Origin: Rhodospirillales bacterium
GTDB lineage: Bacteria > Pseudomonadota > Alphaproteobacteria > Rhodospirillales > Casp-alpha2
DNA: 64,000 nucleotides
Direction: 5' to 3'
Assembly: GCA_017644185.1 (NCBI GenBank)
Contig: JAEPMA010000008.1
Coordinates: forward strand, 62,001 to 126,000
The notes beneath the pieces were generated by a model. That model was not told the DNA's origin, ran no database searches, and worked only from the letters and a program-made list of their open reading frames with translations. The stretch's first letter is position 1, and each line of letters begins with the position of its first letter. Shown here one piece after another: positions 52,655 to 60,965 of this stretch. The translations under genes and the position numbers were made by a program.

Positions 52655-53500
52655 ATGAACAACGGTTTGCCATTTCGGAAGATGCACGGGCTCGGCAACG
52701 ACTTCGTCGTGATCGACGCGCGCACGCGCCCGGTCGCCTTCGACGATGCGCAGGCGAAGCGGATCGCGGATCGTCACACCGGCGTCGGCTGCGACCAGTT
52801 CATCGTGCTGGAACCGCCCAAGAACGGGGACGCGGATGTCTTCATGCGCATCCGCAACCACGACGGCGGCGAGGTCGGCGCGTGCGGCAACGCGACGCGC
52901 TGCATCGCCGATCAGTTGATGAATGAACTCGGCAGCGACAAGGCCGTGATCGAAACGCTCGCCGGCAACCTGAAAACCTGGCGCGCCGACGGCGGTCTCG
53001 TCACCGTCGACATGGGACCGGTCAACACGGACTGGCAGTCGATCCCGCTGGCGCGCGAAATGGACACGCTTCACGTCGAGCTTACCGTCGGCCCGCTTAG
53101 CGATCCCGCCTGCGTCAACGTCGGCAACCCTCACGCAAGCTTCTTCGTCGAGGACGCGGACGCCGTCGACCTTCGGACGTTTGGCCCTCAGGTCGAGAAC
53201 CACGCGCTTTTCCCCGAACGCACCAACGTGCAGGCCGTACAAGTATTGTCGGACAGCAATATCCGCGTCCGGGTATGGGAACGCGGCGCGGGCATCACCC
53301 TCGCCAGCGGTTCCAGCGCCTGCGCGACAGCGGTCAACGCGCACCGTCGCGGCCTGACCGGCCCCAGGGTCGAGGTCGAACTGATCGGCGGCACCCTGAT
53401 CGTCGAACACACGAGCGACAACCGCGTCACCCAGACAGGCCCGTTCGCGACCAGTTTCGAGGGCGTGATCACCCCCGACCTGATGGGGGCAACCGCATGA
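52655..53500 (+). CDS. dapF: Diaminopimelate epimerase
   Basis: A 281-residue epimerase converting LL- to meso-diaminopimelate for lysine and peptidoglycan. FRKMHGLGNDFVVIDAR at the N-terminus. The two catalytic cysteines are in GACGNATRCIA and GSSACATAV. NVGNPHASFFV is also typical. It overlaps mtaB by four bases (ATGA), and mtaB overlaps ftsY the same way. Confidence 0.97.
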   Translation: MNNGLPFRKMHGLGNDFVVIDARTRPVAFDDAQAKRIADRHTGVGCDQFIVLEPPKNGDADVFMRIRNHDGGEVGACGNATRCIADQLMNELGSDKAVIETLAGNLKTWRADGGLVTVDMGPVNTDWQSIPLAREMDTLHVELTVGPLSDPACVNVGNPHASFFVEDADAVDLRTFGPQVENHALFPERTNVQAVQVLSDSNIRVRVWERGAGITLASGSSACATAVNAHRRGLTGPRVEVELIGGTLIVEHTSDNRVTQTGPFATSFEGVITPDLMGATA

Positions 53501-54747
53501 GCACCCCTGAAGTGATCACCATGGGCTGCCGGCTCAACGCCTTCGAAAGCGAGGTCATCCGCGACCACGCCGGGCGCGCCAATCTGAATGACGCGATCAT
53601 CGTCAACACCTGCGCCGTGACGGCCGAAGCCGAACGCCAGGCGCGCCAGACGATCCGCCGTATGCGCCGCAAGAACCCGGAGAAGAAGATCATCGTCACC
53701 GGCTGCGCCGCGCAACTGAATCCCTCTGGCTTCGCGGATATGCCGGAAGTCGACCACGTCATCGGCAACGAAGAGAAGATGAAAGCCGAGACCTTCGCCG
53801 GCCTCAACGGTCATCCGGAGATCAAGGTCGCCGACATCATGACCGTGCGCGAGACCGCATCGCATCTGGTCAAGGGTTTCGACGGCCGCGCCCGCGCGTT
53901 CGTACAAATCCAACAAGGCTGCGATCACCGCTGCACGTTCTGCATCATCCCCTTCGCGCGCGGCAACAACCGCTCGGTGCCGCTGGGCGCCATCGTCGAA
54001 CAGACACGCACGCTCGTTCATGAGGGGTACCGCGAGATCGTGCTGACGGGTGTCGATATCTGCTCATACGGTTCGGACCTGCCCGGCGAGCCACGCCTGG
54101 GCGAGATCGTGAAGCGTCTTCTCGTTCAAGTGCCCGAACTGGATCGCCTGCGGCTCAGCTCGCTCGATCCCGCATCGATGGATGACACGCTGTTCGATGT
54201 TTTAGCGAACGAGCCGCGTCTGATGCCGCATCTTCATCTTAGCTTGCAGGCGATGGACGATATGGTTTTGAAGCGGATGAAGCGCCGTCACCTCAGAAAC
54301 GATGCGATCCGCGTTGCCGAACGCGCCCGCGCCGCACGCGCCGGCGTTGTTTTGGGCGCAGACCTGATCGCCGGGTTCCCGACGGAAACGGACGAGATGT
54401 TCGAAAACACTCTCACCGCTATAAACGACATGGGTCTCACGCACCTTCACGTGTTCCCGTATTCAGAGCGCGAGGGCACGCCCGCCGCGAAGATGCCGGC
54501 GGTCGATGTTCATGAGCGCAAGGCGCGCGCCGAAAGGCTTCGCCTCTCGGGTGACGCGGCCCTTAACGATTTCATGCGGAAACAGATCGGGTGCGACGTC
54601 CAGGTATTGATCGAAAGAGATGACCGGGGTCTGACCGAGCACTACATCCCCGCCATAATCGCCGGCGGCGCCGAGGCGGGCGAGATCGTCACGGGGCGTG
54701 TCACCGGTGTTGCCGACAATACCCTCACGGTGCAGCGTCTCTCATGA
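53497..54747 (+). CDS. mtaB: tRNA t6A37 methylthiotransferase MtaB
   Basis: A 416-residue radical SAM methylthiotransferase that turns t6A37 into ms2t6A37 in ANN-decoding tRNAs. The N-terminal UPF0004 domain has cysteines in TMGCRLNAFE, NTCAVTAEAE and TGCAAQ. The radical SAM cluster is QQGCDHRCTFCIIPFARG (CxxxCxxC). A TRAM-like end (ITVRVTGVADNTL-like, here IVTGRVTGVADNTLTV) follows. MtaB rather than MiaB by the short N-terminus and NTCAVT motif. Middle gene of dapF-mtaB-ftsY. Confidence 0.94.
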   Translation: MSTPEVITMGCRLNAFESEVIRDHAGRANLNDAIIVNTCAVTAEAERQARQTIRRMRRKNPEKKIIVTGCAAQLNPSGFADMPEVDHVIGNEEKMKAETFAGLNGHPEIKVADIMTVRETASHLVKGFDGRARAFVQIQQGCDHRCTFCIIPFARGNNRSVPLGAIVEQTRTLVHEGYREIVLTGVDICSYGSDLPGEPRLGEIVKRLLVQVPELDRLRLSSLDPASMDDTLFDVLANEPRLMPHLHLSLQAMDDMVLKRMKRRHLRNDAIRVAERARAARAGVVLGADLIAGFPTETDEMFENTLTAINDMGLTHLHVFPYSEREGTPAAKMPAVDVHERKARAERLRLSGDAALNDFMRKQIGCDVQVLIERDDRGLTEHYIPAIIAGGAEAGEIVTGRVTGVADNTLTVQRLS

Positions 54748-55682
54748 GTGAAGCCGAACCCACAGGCTGGCTCGGGCGTCTACGCCGGGGCCTTGGAAAG
54801 TCATCCGACAAGATAACGGGCTCCATCGGCTCGCTTTTCCGGGGCAGGAAGCTCGACCAAGCGGCGTTGGACGAACTGGAGGAGGTTCTGATCACCTCCG
54901 ACATCGGCGTTGCCACGTCGGCGAAACTCGTCAACGCACTCGCCAAGTCCAAGTTCGACAAGGACGTCACCGACGAAGAAGTCAGGGAAGCACTCGCCGA
55001 CGAGATGGCGGCGGTGCTCGATCCGGTGGCGCAACCGCTCGAGATCGACGACGCGCACAAACCCCACGTGATCCTCGTCTGTGGGGTCAACGGGTCGGGC
55101 AAGACCACCACCATCGGGAAACTCGCCAACCGTTTCAAATCGGAAGGTAAAACCGTGATGCTGGTCGCGGGCGACACGTTCCGCGCCGCCGCCGTCGAAC
55201 AGTTGCAGGTATGGGGCGAACGTTCCGACTGTCCGGTCATATCAGGCGCACACGGCGCCGATGCGGCGGGGCTCGCCTACGGCGCGCTCGAACAGGCGAA
55301 GTCTCAAAACATCGACGTTGTCATGATCGATACGGCAGGACGTCTGCAGAACCGGAAAGACTTGATGGCGGAACTGGAAAAGATCATCCGCGTTATCAAG
55401 AAGATCGACGACACCGCGCCGCACACCACCCTCCTCGTCATGGACAGCACCATCGGCCAGAACGCACACAGTCAGGTCGAAACGTTCAAGGAGATGGTCC
55501 AAGTATCCGGTCTCGTCATGACCAAGCTCGACGGCTCCGCCAGGGGTGGGGTCGTCATCGGTCTTGCCGAGAAATTCGCGATCCCCGTCCACGCCGTCGG
55601 CGTCGGGGAAGGAATCGACGATCTGCGCCCATTTGAAGCCCGCGCCTTTGCCCGCGCCCTGATGGGATTGCCGGCCGCCTGA
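54744..55682 (+). CDS. ftsY: Signal recognition particle receptor FtsY
   Basis: A 312-residue SRP receptor GTPase. The acidic A domain is very short, so the protein is close to the NG core. GVNGSGKTTTIGKLA, DTFRAAAVEQL, DTAGRLQNR and TKLDGSARGG are present. It starts with ATG overlapping the mtaB stop. Common alphaproteobacterial order dapF-mtaB-ftsY. Confidence 0.96.
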   Translation: MSEAEPTGWLGRLRRGLGKSSDKITGSIGSLFRGRKLDQAALDELEEVLITSDIGVATSAKLVNALAKSKFDKDVTDEEVREALADEMAAVLDPVAQPLEIDDAHKPHVILVCGVNGSGKTTTIGKLANRFKSEGKTVMLVAGDTFRAAAVEQLQVWGERSDCPVISGAHGADAAGLAYGALEQAKSQNIDVVMIDTAGRLQNRKDLMAELEKIIRVIKKIDDTAPHTTLLVMDSTIGQNAHSQVETFKEMVQVSGLVMTKLDGSARGGVVIGLAEKFAIPVHAVGVGEGIDDLRPFEARAFARALMGLPAA

Positions 55683-55700
55683 CCGGCGCCGGCTTTATCG

Positions 55701-56546
55701 ATGCAGCTTGATCCGTTCCTGATCGCCATCGTCCTGGTGGCGGCGTTGACGCACGCGTCCTGGAATGCGCTCGTCAAATTCTCCGGCGACAGGTTGTTAA
55801 TGGCGACATGCGTGCAGGGGATGGGTGTGGTGCTGGGGAGCATCCTCGTCTGGTTCGTCCCCCTGCCGTCATCGGAAGCATGGCCTTTCATTTTCGCCAG
55901 CGTCATCATCCACACCACCTATCACCTGACGTTGATCAACGCGTACAGGGTCGGCGATCTGTCGTTCGTCTACCCCCTCGCGCGGGGTGCGGCACCGCTG
56001 ATGATCGCGGTCGGCGCCGCGGTCTGGGCGTCGGAGTTTCCAAACGGTGTCGCCATGTTCGGGATTGGGTTGGTGTCGATCGGCATCATGTCGATGGGGT
56101 TCGAGAAGGCATTAAGACACAAGGGAAATATCCTGCCGTTTGCGCTGGCGGTCCTCGTCGGCCTTCATATTGCAGCCTATTCGGTCGTCGACGGGATTGG
56201 CATCAGGAAGGGCGACGCGTTCGCCTATATCGTCTGGCTGCACGCACTCGAAGGTTTTCCGTTCTTTTTATGGGTGATCGCCTTCCGCCGCTGGGATTTC
56301 GTGAACTTCGTCGCCGAGAAATGGAAGCCTGCGGTTACCGCCGGGGTTTTGGGCAAGGTCGCTTACGGCCTCGTATTATATGCGTTCGTCGAGGGCGCGC
56401 TGGCATCCGTGACCGCTTTACGCGAAACGTCGGTCTTGTTCGCCGCGGTCATCGGCGCCGTTTTCCTGGGCGAGAAGTTCGGCTGGCAGCGTTGGCTGGC
56501 GGCGGCACTTATCGTCACCGGCGTGATCGTCATTCAGCTCTCCTGA
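55701..56546 (+). CDS. EamA-family transporter
   Basis: A 281-residue drug/metabolite transporter superfamily protein with about ten hydrophobic helices in two EamA repeats. It begins LIAIVLVAALTHASWNALVKF; YPLARGAAPLMIAVGAAVW ends the first repeat and LRETSVLFAAVIGAVFLGEKF is the matching second-repeat segment. Substrate unknown. It follows ftsY by 18 bases on the same strand, so may be co-transcribed. Confidence 0.88.
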   Translation: MQLDPFLIAIVLVAALTHASWNALVKFSGDRLLMATCVQGMGVVLGSILVWFVPLPSSEAWPFIFASVIIHTTYHLTLINAYRVGDLSFVYPLARGAAPLMIAVGAAVWASEFPNGVAMFGIGLVSIGIMSMGFEKALRHKGNILPFALAVLVGLHIAAYSVVDGIGIRKGDAFAYIVWLHALEGFPFFLWVIAFRRWDFVNFVAEKWKPAVTAGVLGKVAYGLVLYAFVEGALASVTALRETSVLFAAVIGAVFLGEKFGWQRWLAAALIVTGVIVIQLS

Positions 56547-56641
56547 CAAGCGGACTTGGTCGCAACTGATCGACGGACTAAGCTTCTCCTCACAAACAAC
56601 CGGACCCGACCGGTCCAGATGTCTTAGGGAGAGACGACACC

Positions 56642-56968
56642 ATGATTTACGAGCTTCGCATTTATCACTGTGCCCCCAGCCGCATGCCGGCGCTCTTAAA
56701 ACGCTTCGAGGAGGTCACCCTTCGGAAGTGGGACGAGCACGGCATTCGCCAGGCCGGCTTCTGGACGGTCGAGATCGGCGACAACAACCATGACCTCTAT
56801 TACATGCTCGCATGGGAAAACCTCGCCGAACGCGAAGAGAAATGGAACGCGTTCCAGGCAGATCCGGAATGGATCAAGGCGCGCGCCGACAGTGAAAAGG
56901 ATGGCCCTATCCTCAAGGGCATTTCCAACCATATTCTGAAACCGACCGCGTTCTCGTCGGTGAAGTGA
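56642..56968 (+). CDS. NIPSNAP family protein
   Basis: A 108-residue dimeric alpha/beta-barrel (NIPSNAP) protein: IYELRIYHCAPSRMPALLKRF, GFWTVEIGDNNHDLYYMLAWENLAERE (in pieces FWTVEIGDNNHDLYYMLAWE) and the DPEWIKARADSEKDGPIL end are classic. Biochemical role is not established in bacteria. ATG preceded by GGGAGAGACG. Convergent with dcyD. Confidence 0.9.
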   Translation: MIYELRIYHCAPSRMPALLKRFEEVTLRKWDEHGIRQAGFWTVEIGDNNHDLYYMLAWENLAEREEKWNAFQADPEWIKARADSEKDGPILKGISNHILKPTAFSSVK

Positions 56969-56972
56969 CGGC

Positions 56973-57971
56973 TTAGCCGTCCGCGATATCCGGATAGACG
57001 AACAACGCCGGCGTGCCGCCCGTGTGCAGAAACAGCACCGGGCCGGCGCCGGCGAGCTTCCCGGTCTTCGCATAGTCGACCAATCCTGCCATCGCCTTGC
57101 CCGTATAAACCGGGTCGAGGAAAATCCCCTCAGTTCTGGCCAGAAGCCGCACCGCTTCCGACATTTCCGGGGTTTCAACACCGTAACCCGGTCCAACGTA
57201 ACTGCCGTCGCAACTCACCTCGATCACGTCCGCAAGATCGGGACGGCCGATGAAATCACACGTTTCCGATACCAGCGCCTGGACCTTTTTCTGCTGATCG
57301 GCGCCGGGGCGACTTACGCACATCCCCATCACCGCGATTTCGAGACCCGCGAGGGCAAGCCCGACAAGGAGCCCGGCTTGCGTCCCCGCACTGCCGCTGG
57401 CGTGAACGATCAATCCCGGGTGAACACCCATGTCGCGCATCTGAGCCGCCAACTCGAACGCACAGTCGACATAGCCAAGCGCCCCCAATGGATTGGAGCC
57501 GCCGACCGGCACGACGTAAACTTTTTCGCCGGCCGCCGCCAGTTCGTCTCTCATCGCGACGATGGCGGCGTCCATGTCGGCGTCTTTATCGATGAATGTC
57601 GGCACCGCCCCGAACAGGTGATCGAGCAATGCGTTGCCGTTGCTTTCATAAAGATCGTCGGTGCGGACCCGCTCAAGAACACAATGGCATCTCATCCCAA
57701 GACGCACCGCCGCCGCCGCGGTCTGACGCACGTGGTTCGATTGCGTGCCACCCGCCGTAACGATGACGGTCGCCCCTTCCGCCTGCGCCTGGGCCATCAG
57801 GAATTCGAGCTTGCGAACCTTGTTCCCCCCAAGCGCAAACCCGGTGCAGTCGTCACGCTTGATCCAGATGTCCTCACCGTCGAGAGACTTCGAAAGATTG
57901 GGCAGATGCTCCAGCGGCGTCGGCGCGAACGCCAGCGGCACACGGGGGAATTTCTCCAACACGTCCGCCAT
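56973..57971 (-). CDS. dcyD: D-cysteine desulfhydrase family PLP enzyme
   Basis: A 332-residue fold-type II PLP enzyme: FALGGNKVRKLEFL with the PLP Lys51, TAGGTQSNHVRQTAAAA (substrate carboxylate loop), VPVGGSNPLGALGYV, ASGSAGTQAGLLVGL (phosphate loop) and LHTGGTPALFVY at the end. This family covers D-cysteine desulfhydrase, ACC deaminase and L-cysteate sulfo-lyase (CuyA); I cannot separate D-cysteine from cysteate activity by eye. Its ATG overlaps the mlaF-like stop by one base, the last gene of the ydbH-led operon. Confidence 0.82.
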   Translation of the reverse strand: MADVLEKFPRVPLAFAPTPLEHLPNLSKSLDGEDIWIKRDDCTGFALGGNKVRKLEFLMAQAQAEGATVIVTAGGTQSNHVRQTAAAAVRLGMRCHCVLERVRTDDLYESNGNALLDHLFGAVPTFIDKDADMDAAIVAMRDELAAAGEKVYVVPVGGSNPLGALGYVDCAFELAAQMRDMGVHPGLIVHASGSAGTQAGLLVGLALAGLEIAVMGMCVSRPGADQQKKVQALVSETCDFIGRPDLADVIEVSCDGSYVGPGYGVETPEMSEAVRLLARTEGIFLDPVYTGKAMAGLVDYAKTGKLAGAGPVLFLHTGGTPALFVYPDIADG

Positions 57972-58744
57972 CAGGGGGTGGTCACCGGCATATCGATGGG
58001 GCCATCGGCACGGCTGTGCACCAACTGATCGACGTAGTCGTTGCCACTGCCGGTCATCTTGTCTGCCGAGCCGTGCCAGATGATCTTGCCGTCATGCAGC
58101 ATCGCGACTTTATCGCCCAACCGCTCGGCGCCCGCCATGTCGCTGTCGATGGAGATAGCGGTGCAGCCGATCTGCCGGACGAGATCGAGAATCAGATCGT
58201 TGATGACATTCGACATGATCGGGTCGAGCCCCGCCGTCGGTTCGTCCAGCAAAAGGATTTCCGGATCCCCAAAGATGGCGCGCGCGATGCCGACACGCTT
58301 CTGCATACCACCCGAGAGTTCGGACGGCGAAAGATCGGCGACGTGTGGATCGAGCCCGACCATCACCAGTTTATCGATCGCCGCTTGCCTGACCTGATCG
58401 CGGTCGGCATCGCTCTCTTGTAAGGCGCGAAAGCCGATGTTCTCCCACGTGGTCAAACTGTCGAACAAGCCCGACCGCTGAAACAGCATTCCCGTACGCG
58501 CGATGAAGGCGTCGCGTTTGTCCCCTTTGAACCTGGCCGTGTCCTCTCCCCCAACGACGACCTTGCCCTTGTCGAGGGGGATCAGACCCAAAACACATTT
58601 CAAGAGAAGCGTTTTCCCGGAGCCCGACGTGCCGATCAGCACCAGCGACTCCCCTTCTTCGACATTAAGGTCGACGCCCTTGAGAACGTGCTTGCTGCCG
58701 AAACTCTTGGTCAGGCCGGAAATCTTGATGAATGGGTCGGTCAT
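57971..58744 (-). CDS. MlaF-like ABC ATPase with replaced switch histidine
   Basis: A 257-residue ABC ATP-binding subunit of the MlaF/Ttg2A phospholipid-transport type. Walker A GTSGSGKTLLLK, Q-loop region MLFQRSGLFDSLTTWENIGF, signature LSGGMQKRVGIARA, Walker B ILLLDEPTAGLDP. In the H-loop, where relatives have ITHDM, this protein reads SIDSDM, with Ser201 in place of the switch His. No permease (MlaE) or substrate-binding (MlaD) gene is adjacent, so it is an orphan ATPase. Start 58744 overlaps the amidase stop by four bases. Function in lipid transport is inference. Confidence 0.85.
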   Translation of the reverse strand: MTDPFIKISGLTKSFGSKHVLKGVDLNVEEGESLVLIGTSGSGKTLLLKCVLGLIPLDKGKVVVGGEDTARFKGDKRDAFIARTGMLFQRSGLFDSLTTWENIGFRALQESDADRDQVRQAAIDKLVMVGLDPHVADLSPSELSGGMQKRVGIARAIFGDPEILLLDEPTAGLDPIMSNVINDLILDLVRQIGCTAISIDSDMAGAERLGDKVAMLHDGKIIWHGSADKMTGSGNDYVDQLVHSRADGPIDMPVTTP

Positions 58745-60174
58745 GCCACCTTGCCCCACGCGCCGGGGTCGGGGGCCGTCTTAAACCACTCGGTTTCGCG
58801 CTCATAGGCACGCCCGAGACGATAGAGCGTGGCTTCGTCGAACGGGCGGCCGACGAACTGGATCGATGACGGCAGCCCGGAATTCGCAAATCCGGTCGGC
58901 ATGCTGAGTCCCGGCAGGCCGAGGAAATTAACCGGACGCGAACAATGCCCGACACGTTGCAGCATCGCCGCCGCGTTCGGTCCGTCACCGACGTCGGTCT
59001 CTTTGATCGTCGGGATATCCATCACCATCATCGGCGTCATTAGGGCGTCGACTTTTCCGAATACCATCTCGTTGAATTCGGCGAGAAGCGCAGTCCGTAA
59101 ATTCAGCGCCTGCACATAACGCGTGGCCGGTGTCGCAAAACCGCCCGCGAACCGGGCGAAGGTCTGCTTCCCGTATTCATCTCCGCGCGTCTCCATCCAG
59201 TGCTGATGTATCGCCGCGCCCTCGGTCGCGGTGATCAGGCTGGTGAGGGCGTTCGAATACTGGATCGCGTCGGGAAGGTCGACATCGACGATCTCGGCAC
59301 CCGCTTTCTTCATCACCTCGACGGCGTCTTGGAAACGCGCTGCCAGTTCGTCGGTTATCCCCTCCATGAAGTGGCTTGTCGGCAGACCGATCTTAAGCCC
59401 CTTCGCGCCCTCTTCGATCCCACGCATATAGTCGCCGACCGCTACGTTGGCGGAGGATGCGTCATCGGCGTCATACCCGGCGATCACCGACAGCATCAAC
59501 GCGTTGTCCGTGACCGTCCGCGTCAGCGGGCCGATGGTATCCAGCGTGTGCGAGAGCGGCATCGCACCGAAACGGCTGACCCGGCCCATCGTCACTTTCA
59601 TCCCGACGACGCCGCAGCAGGCAGCGGGCAGCCGGACGGAACCGCCGGTATCCGAGCCCAGCGCCCCGAACGTCGCACGCGCGGCGACGGCGGCGCCCGA
59701 CGCGCTCGACGAGCCCCCCGTGATGTGTAACGGATTCCATGGATTGCGCACGTTGCCGGTGATTTCGTTGTGCCCGGTTACGCCGAGCGCGAACTCGACC
59801 ATGTTCAGTCTGGCGATGTCGAGCGCCCCCGCGTTGTCGAGGCGTTTAAGGGCGCCTGACAATTGGTCCGGCACGAAGCCTTTGCGGATTTTCGAGCCGC
59901 ACTCGCTCATCCGACCCGGACGGTAAAACATATCCTTGTGCGCGAGAGGGACACCGGAAAGCGGCTGACGCCCAGGATTGGCGTCGGCCTCCTTGGCCTG
60001 ACGCATGGCATCGCCCTCGTCGATTCCGGCGAGGAGATTGAGCGCATCGCTATAAGATTTAAGGCGCTCAATCGACGCCTCGGTTACTTCCGACGACGAC
60101 ACCTGCCCGGCCGCGATCGCGGCGGCGATGTCGGTCAATGTGGCGTCACATGGGTTGCTTGGTAAATCGGTCAC
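58741..60174 (-). CDS. Amidase-signature enzyme (GatA-like)
   Basis: A 477-residue amidase-signature hydrolase. The catalytic triad positions fit: Lys80 (VPLAHKDMF), cis-Ser155 in GGSSSASG and nucleophile Ser179 in GSDTGGSVRLPAA. It resembles GatA, but gatB and gatC are not nearby, and the neighbourhood is an envelope operon. So it is more likely a stand-alone amidase (aryl, fatty-acid or allophanate-type substrate unknown). Five bases after the 68-codon gene; stop overlaps the mlaF-like start. Confidence 0.85.
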   Translation of the reverse strand: MTDLPSNPCDATLTDIAAAIAAGQVSSSEVTEASIERLKSYSDALNLLAGIDEGDAMRQAKEADANPGRQPLSGVPLAHKDMFYRPGRMSECGSKIRKGFVPDQLSGALKRLDNAGALDIARLNMVEFALGVTGHNEITGNVRNPWNPLHITGGSSSASGAAVAARATFGALGSDTGGSVRLPAACCGVVGMKVTMGRVSRFGAMPLSHTLDTIGPLTRTVTDNALMLSVIAGYDADDASSANVAVGDYMRGIEEGAKGLKIGLPTSHFMEGITDELAARFQDAVEVMKKAGAEIVDVDLPDAIQYSNALTSLITATEGAAIHQHWMETRGDEYGKQTFARFAGGFATPATRYVQALNLRTALLAEFNEMVFGKVDALMTPMMVMDIPTIKETDVGDGPNAAAMLQRVGHCSRPVNFLGLPGLSMPTGFANSGLPSSIQFVGRPFDEATLYRLGRAYERETEWFKTAPDPGAWGKVA

Positions 60175-60178
60175 GAAT

Positions 60179-60385
60179 TCACTTTCCGCTTACATCCGGC
60201 GCGAGTTCACGCAGCAGTTTGTAATATCGCGCGGGTTCGGTATCGAACACGAGGCCACCCCCTGCATCGCGGACGATCTCGCCAACAGATTTACCCGAAC
60301 GCGCCGGGTCCATGATCTCGCGATCTCCAAGATCGACGGCCTGAACGTTCTGCATCCAGTGTTTGAAAACCTCGTCACCCGTCAT
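60179..60385 (-). CDS. Small unknown protein in ydbL-amidase operon
   Basis: A 68-residue acidic/basic protein without a signal or membrane segment; recognisable pieces are MTGDEVFKHWMQNVQAVDLGD and ARYYKLLRELAPDV (the first of these is seen as TGDEVFKHWMQN, VQAVDLGD). Its ATG overlaps the ydbL stop by four bases and its stop is four bases before the amidase ATG, strong operon evidence that it is translated. I do not recognise a family. Nothing in it suggests an enzyme. Confidence 0.65.
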   Translation of the reverse strand: MTGDEVFKHWMQNVQAVDLGDREIMDPARSGKSVGEIVRDAGGGLVFDTEPARYYKLLRELAPDVSGK

Positions 60386-60726
60386 GGTTTTTTGACCCAG
60401 TTTCCTGCCGCGTCCTGCACGTATTCACCACTACCTGCGTTGCCGATTGCCTTGTCCGCGGCCAGCCGTTCGACCGTGTCAATCGGGATTGAGTTCTTGC
60501 GGGCGATGTCACGATAAAGTTGACGACGCTGCAGATTAATCTCGTCGACCAACTGCCGGACCCCCGGCGCGTCCTTGACGATCCCCACATATCCATCGAT
60601 CCGCTCACCCACCAATCCACGTGCCTGTGCATCGTGAAGGGTCAGGGATTGCGCCGAAACGGGCGATGCACTGAAGAGTGTCAGCGACAGAACCACAATA
60701 GCGATGAAATGAAAAAACTTGGTCAT
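60382..60726 (-). CDS. ydbL: YdbL-like periplasmic DUF1318 protein
   Basis: A 114-residue secreted protein. The signal peptide (FFHFIAIVVLSLTLFSASPVSA, cleavage after ...SPVSA) leads into DUF1318: ARGLVGERIDGYVGIV, INLQRRQLYRDIARKN, DTVERLAADKAIGNA and the end YVQDAAGNWVKK. In E. coli ydbL lies downstream of ydbH-ynbE, whose products form a lipid-homeostasis bridge across the envelope. I use the second of two adjacent ATGs, six bases after GGAAG. Confidence 0.9.
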   Translation of the reverse strand: MTKFFHFIAIVVLSLTLFSASPVSAQSLTLHDAQARGLVGERIDGYVGIVKDAPGVRQLVDEINLQRRQLYRDIARKNSIPIDTVERLAADKAIGNAGSGEYVQDAAGNWVKKP

Positions 60727-60737
60727 CATAGTCTTCC

Positions 60738-60938
60738 CTAGAACAGCGCCGGGTTGTTCTTGAGTGCCTGGTCGATGTCCTTTTCGACGCGGACCCGCAC
60801 CTCGTGTTCAATCTTCACGTTCAGATTGATGACGATGGGCTTTTCCGGGGCCTCGACTTTAACCCTGGGCTCGCAGGCGATGATTGGAAATGCAAGTGAC
60901 ACCGTGGCGAGTACAGCACAAATCTTACGGTACGACAT
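60738..60938 (-). CDS. ynbE: YnbE-like outer-membrane lipoprotein
   Basis: A 66-residue lipoprotein. Signal KICAVLATVSLAFPIIAC with lipobox IIAC (Cys22 lipidated), then a short mature part EPRVKVEAPEKPIVINLNVKI, in pieces EPRVKVEAPE and KPIVINLNVKIEHEVRVRV, and KDIDQALKNNP. The PIVINLNVKIEHEV segment is the YnbE family signature. It would sit at the outer membrane as partner of YdbH. 27 bases after ydbH. Confidence 0.9.
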   Translation of the reverse strand: MSYRKICAVLATVSLAFPIIACEPRVKVEAPEKPIVINLNVKIEHEVRVRVEKDIDQALKNNPALF

Positions 60939-60965
60939 CGGTCGCGCTCCGCCTGTTTACTCCTC

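Noticed and set aside
58741-60174. GatA subunit of the tRNA amidotransferase
   Set aside because: gatC and gatB are not adjacent and the operon context is envelope-related; a stand-alone amidase is more likely, though sequence alone does not exclude GatA.
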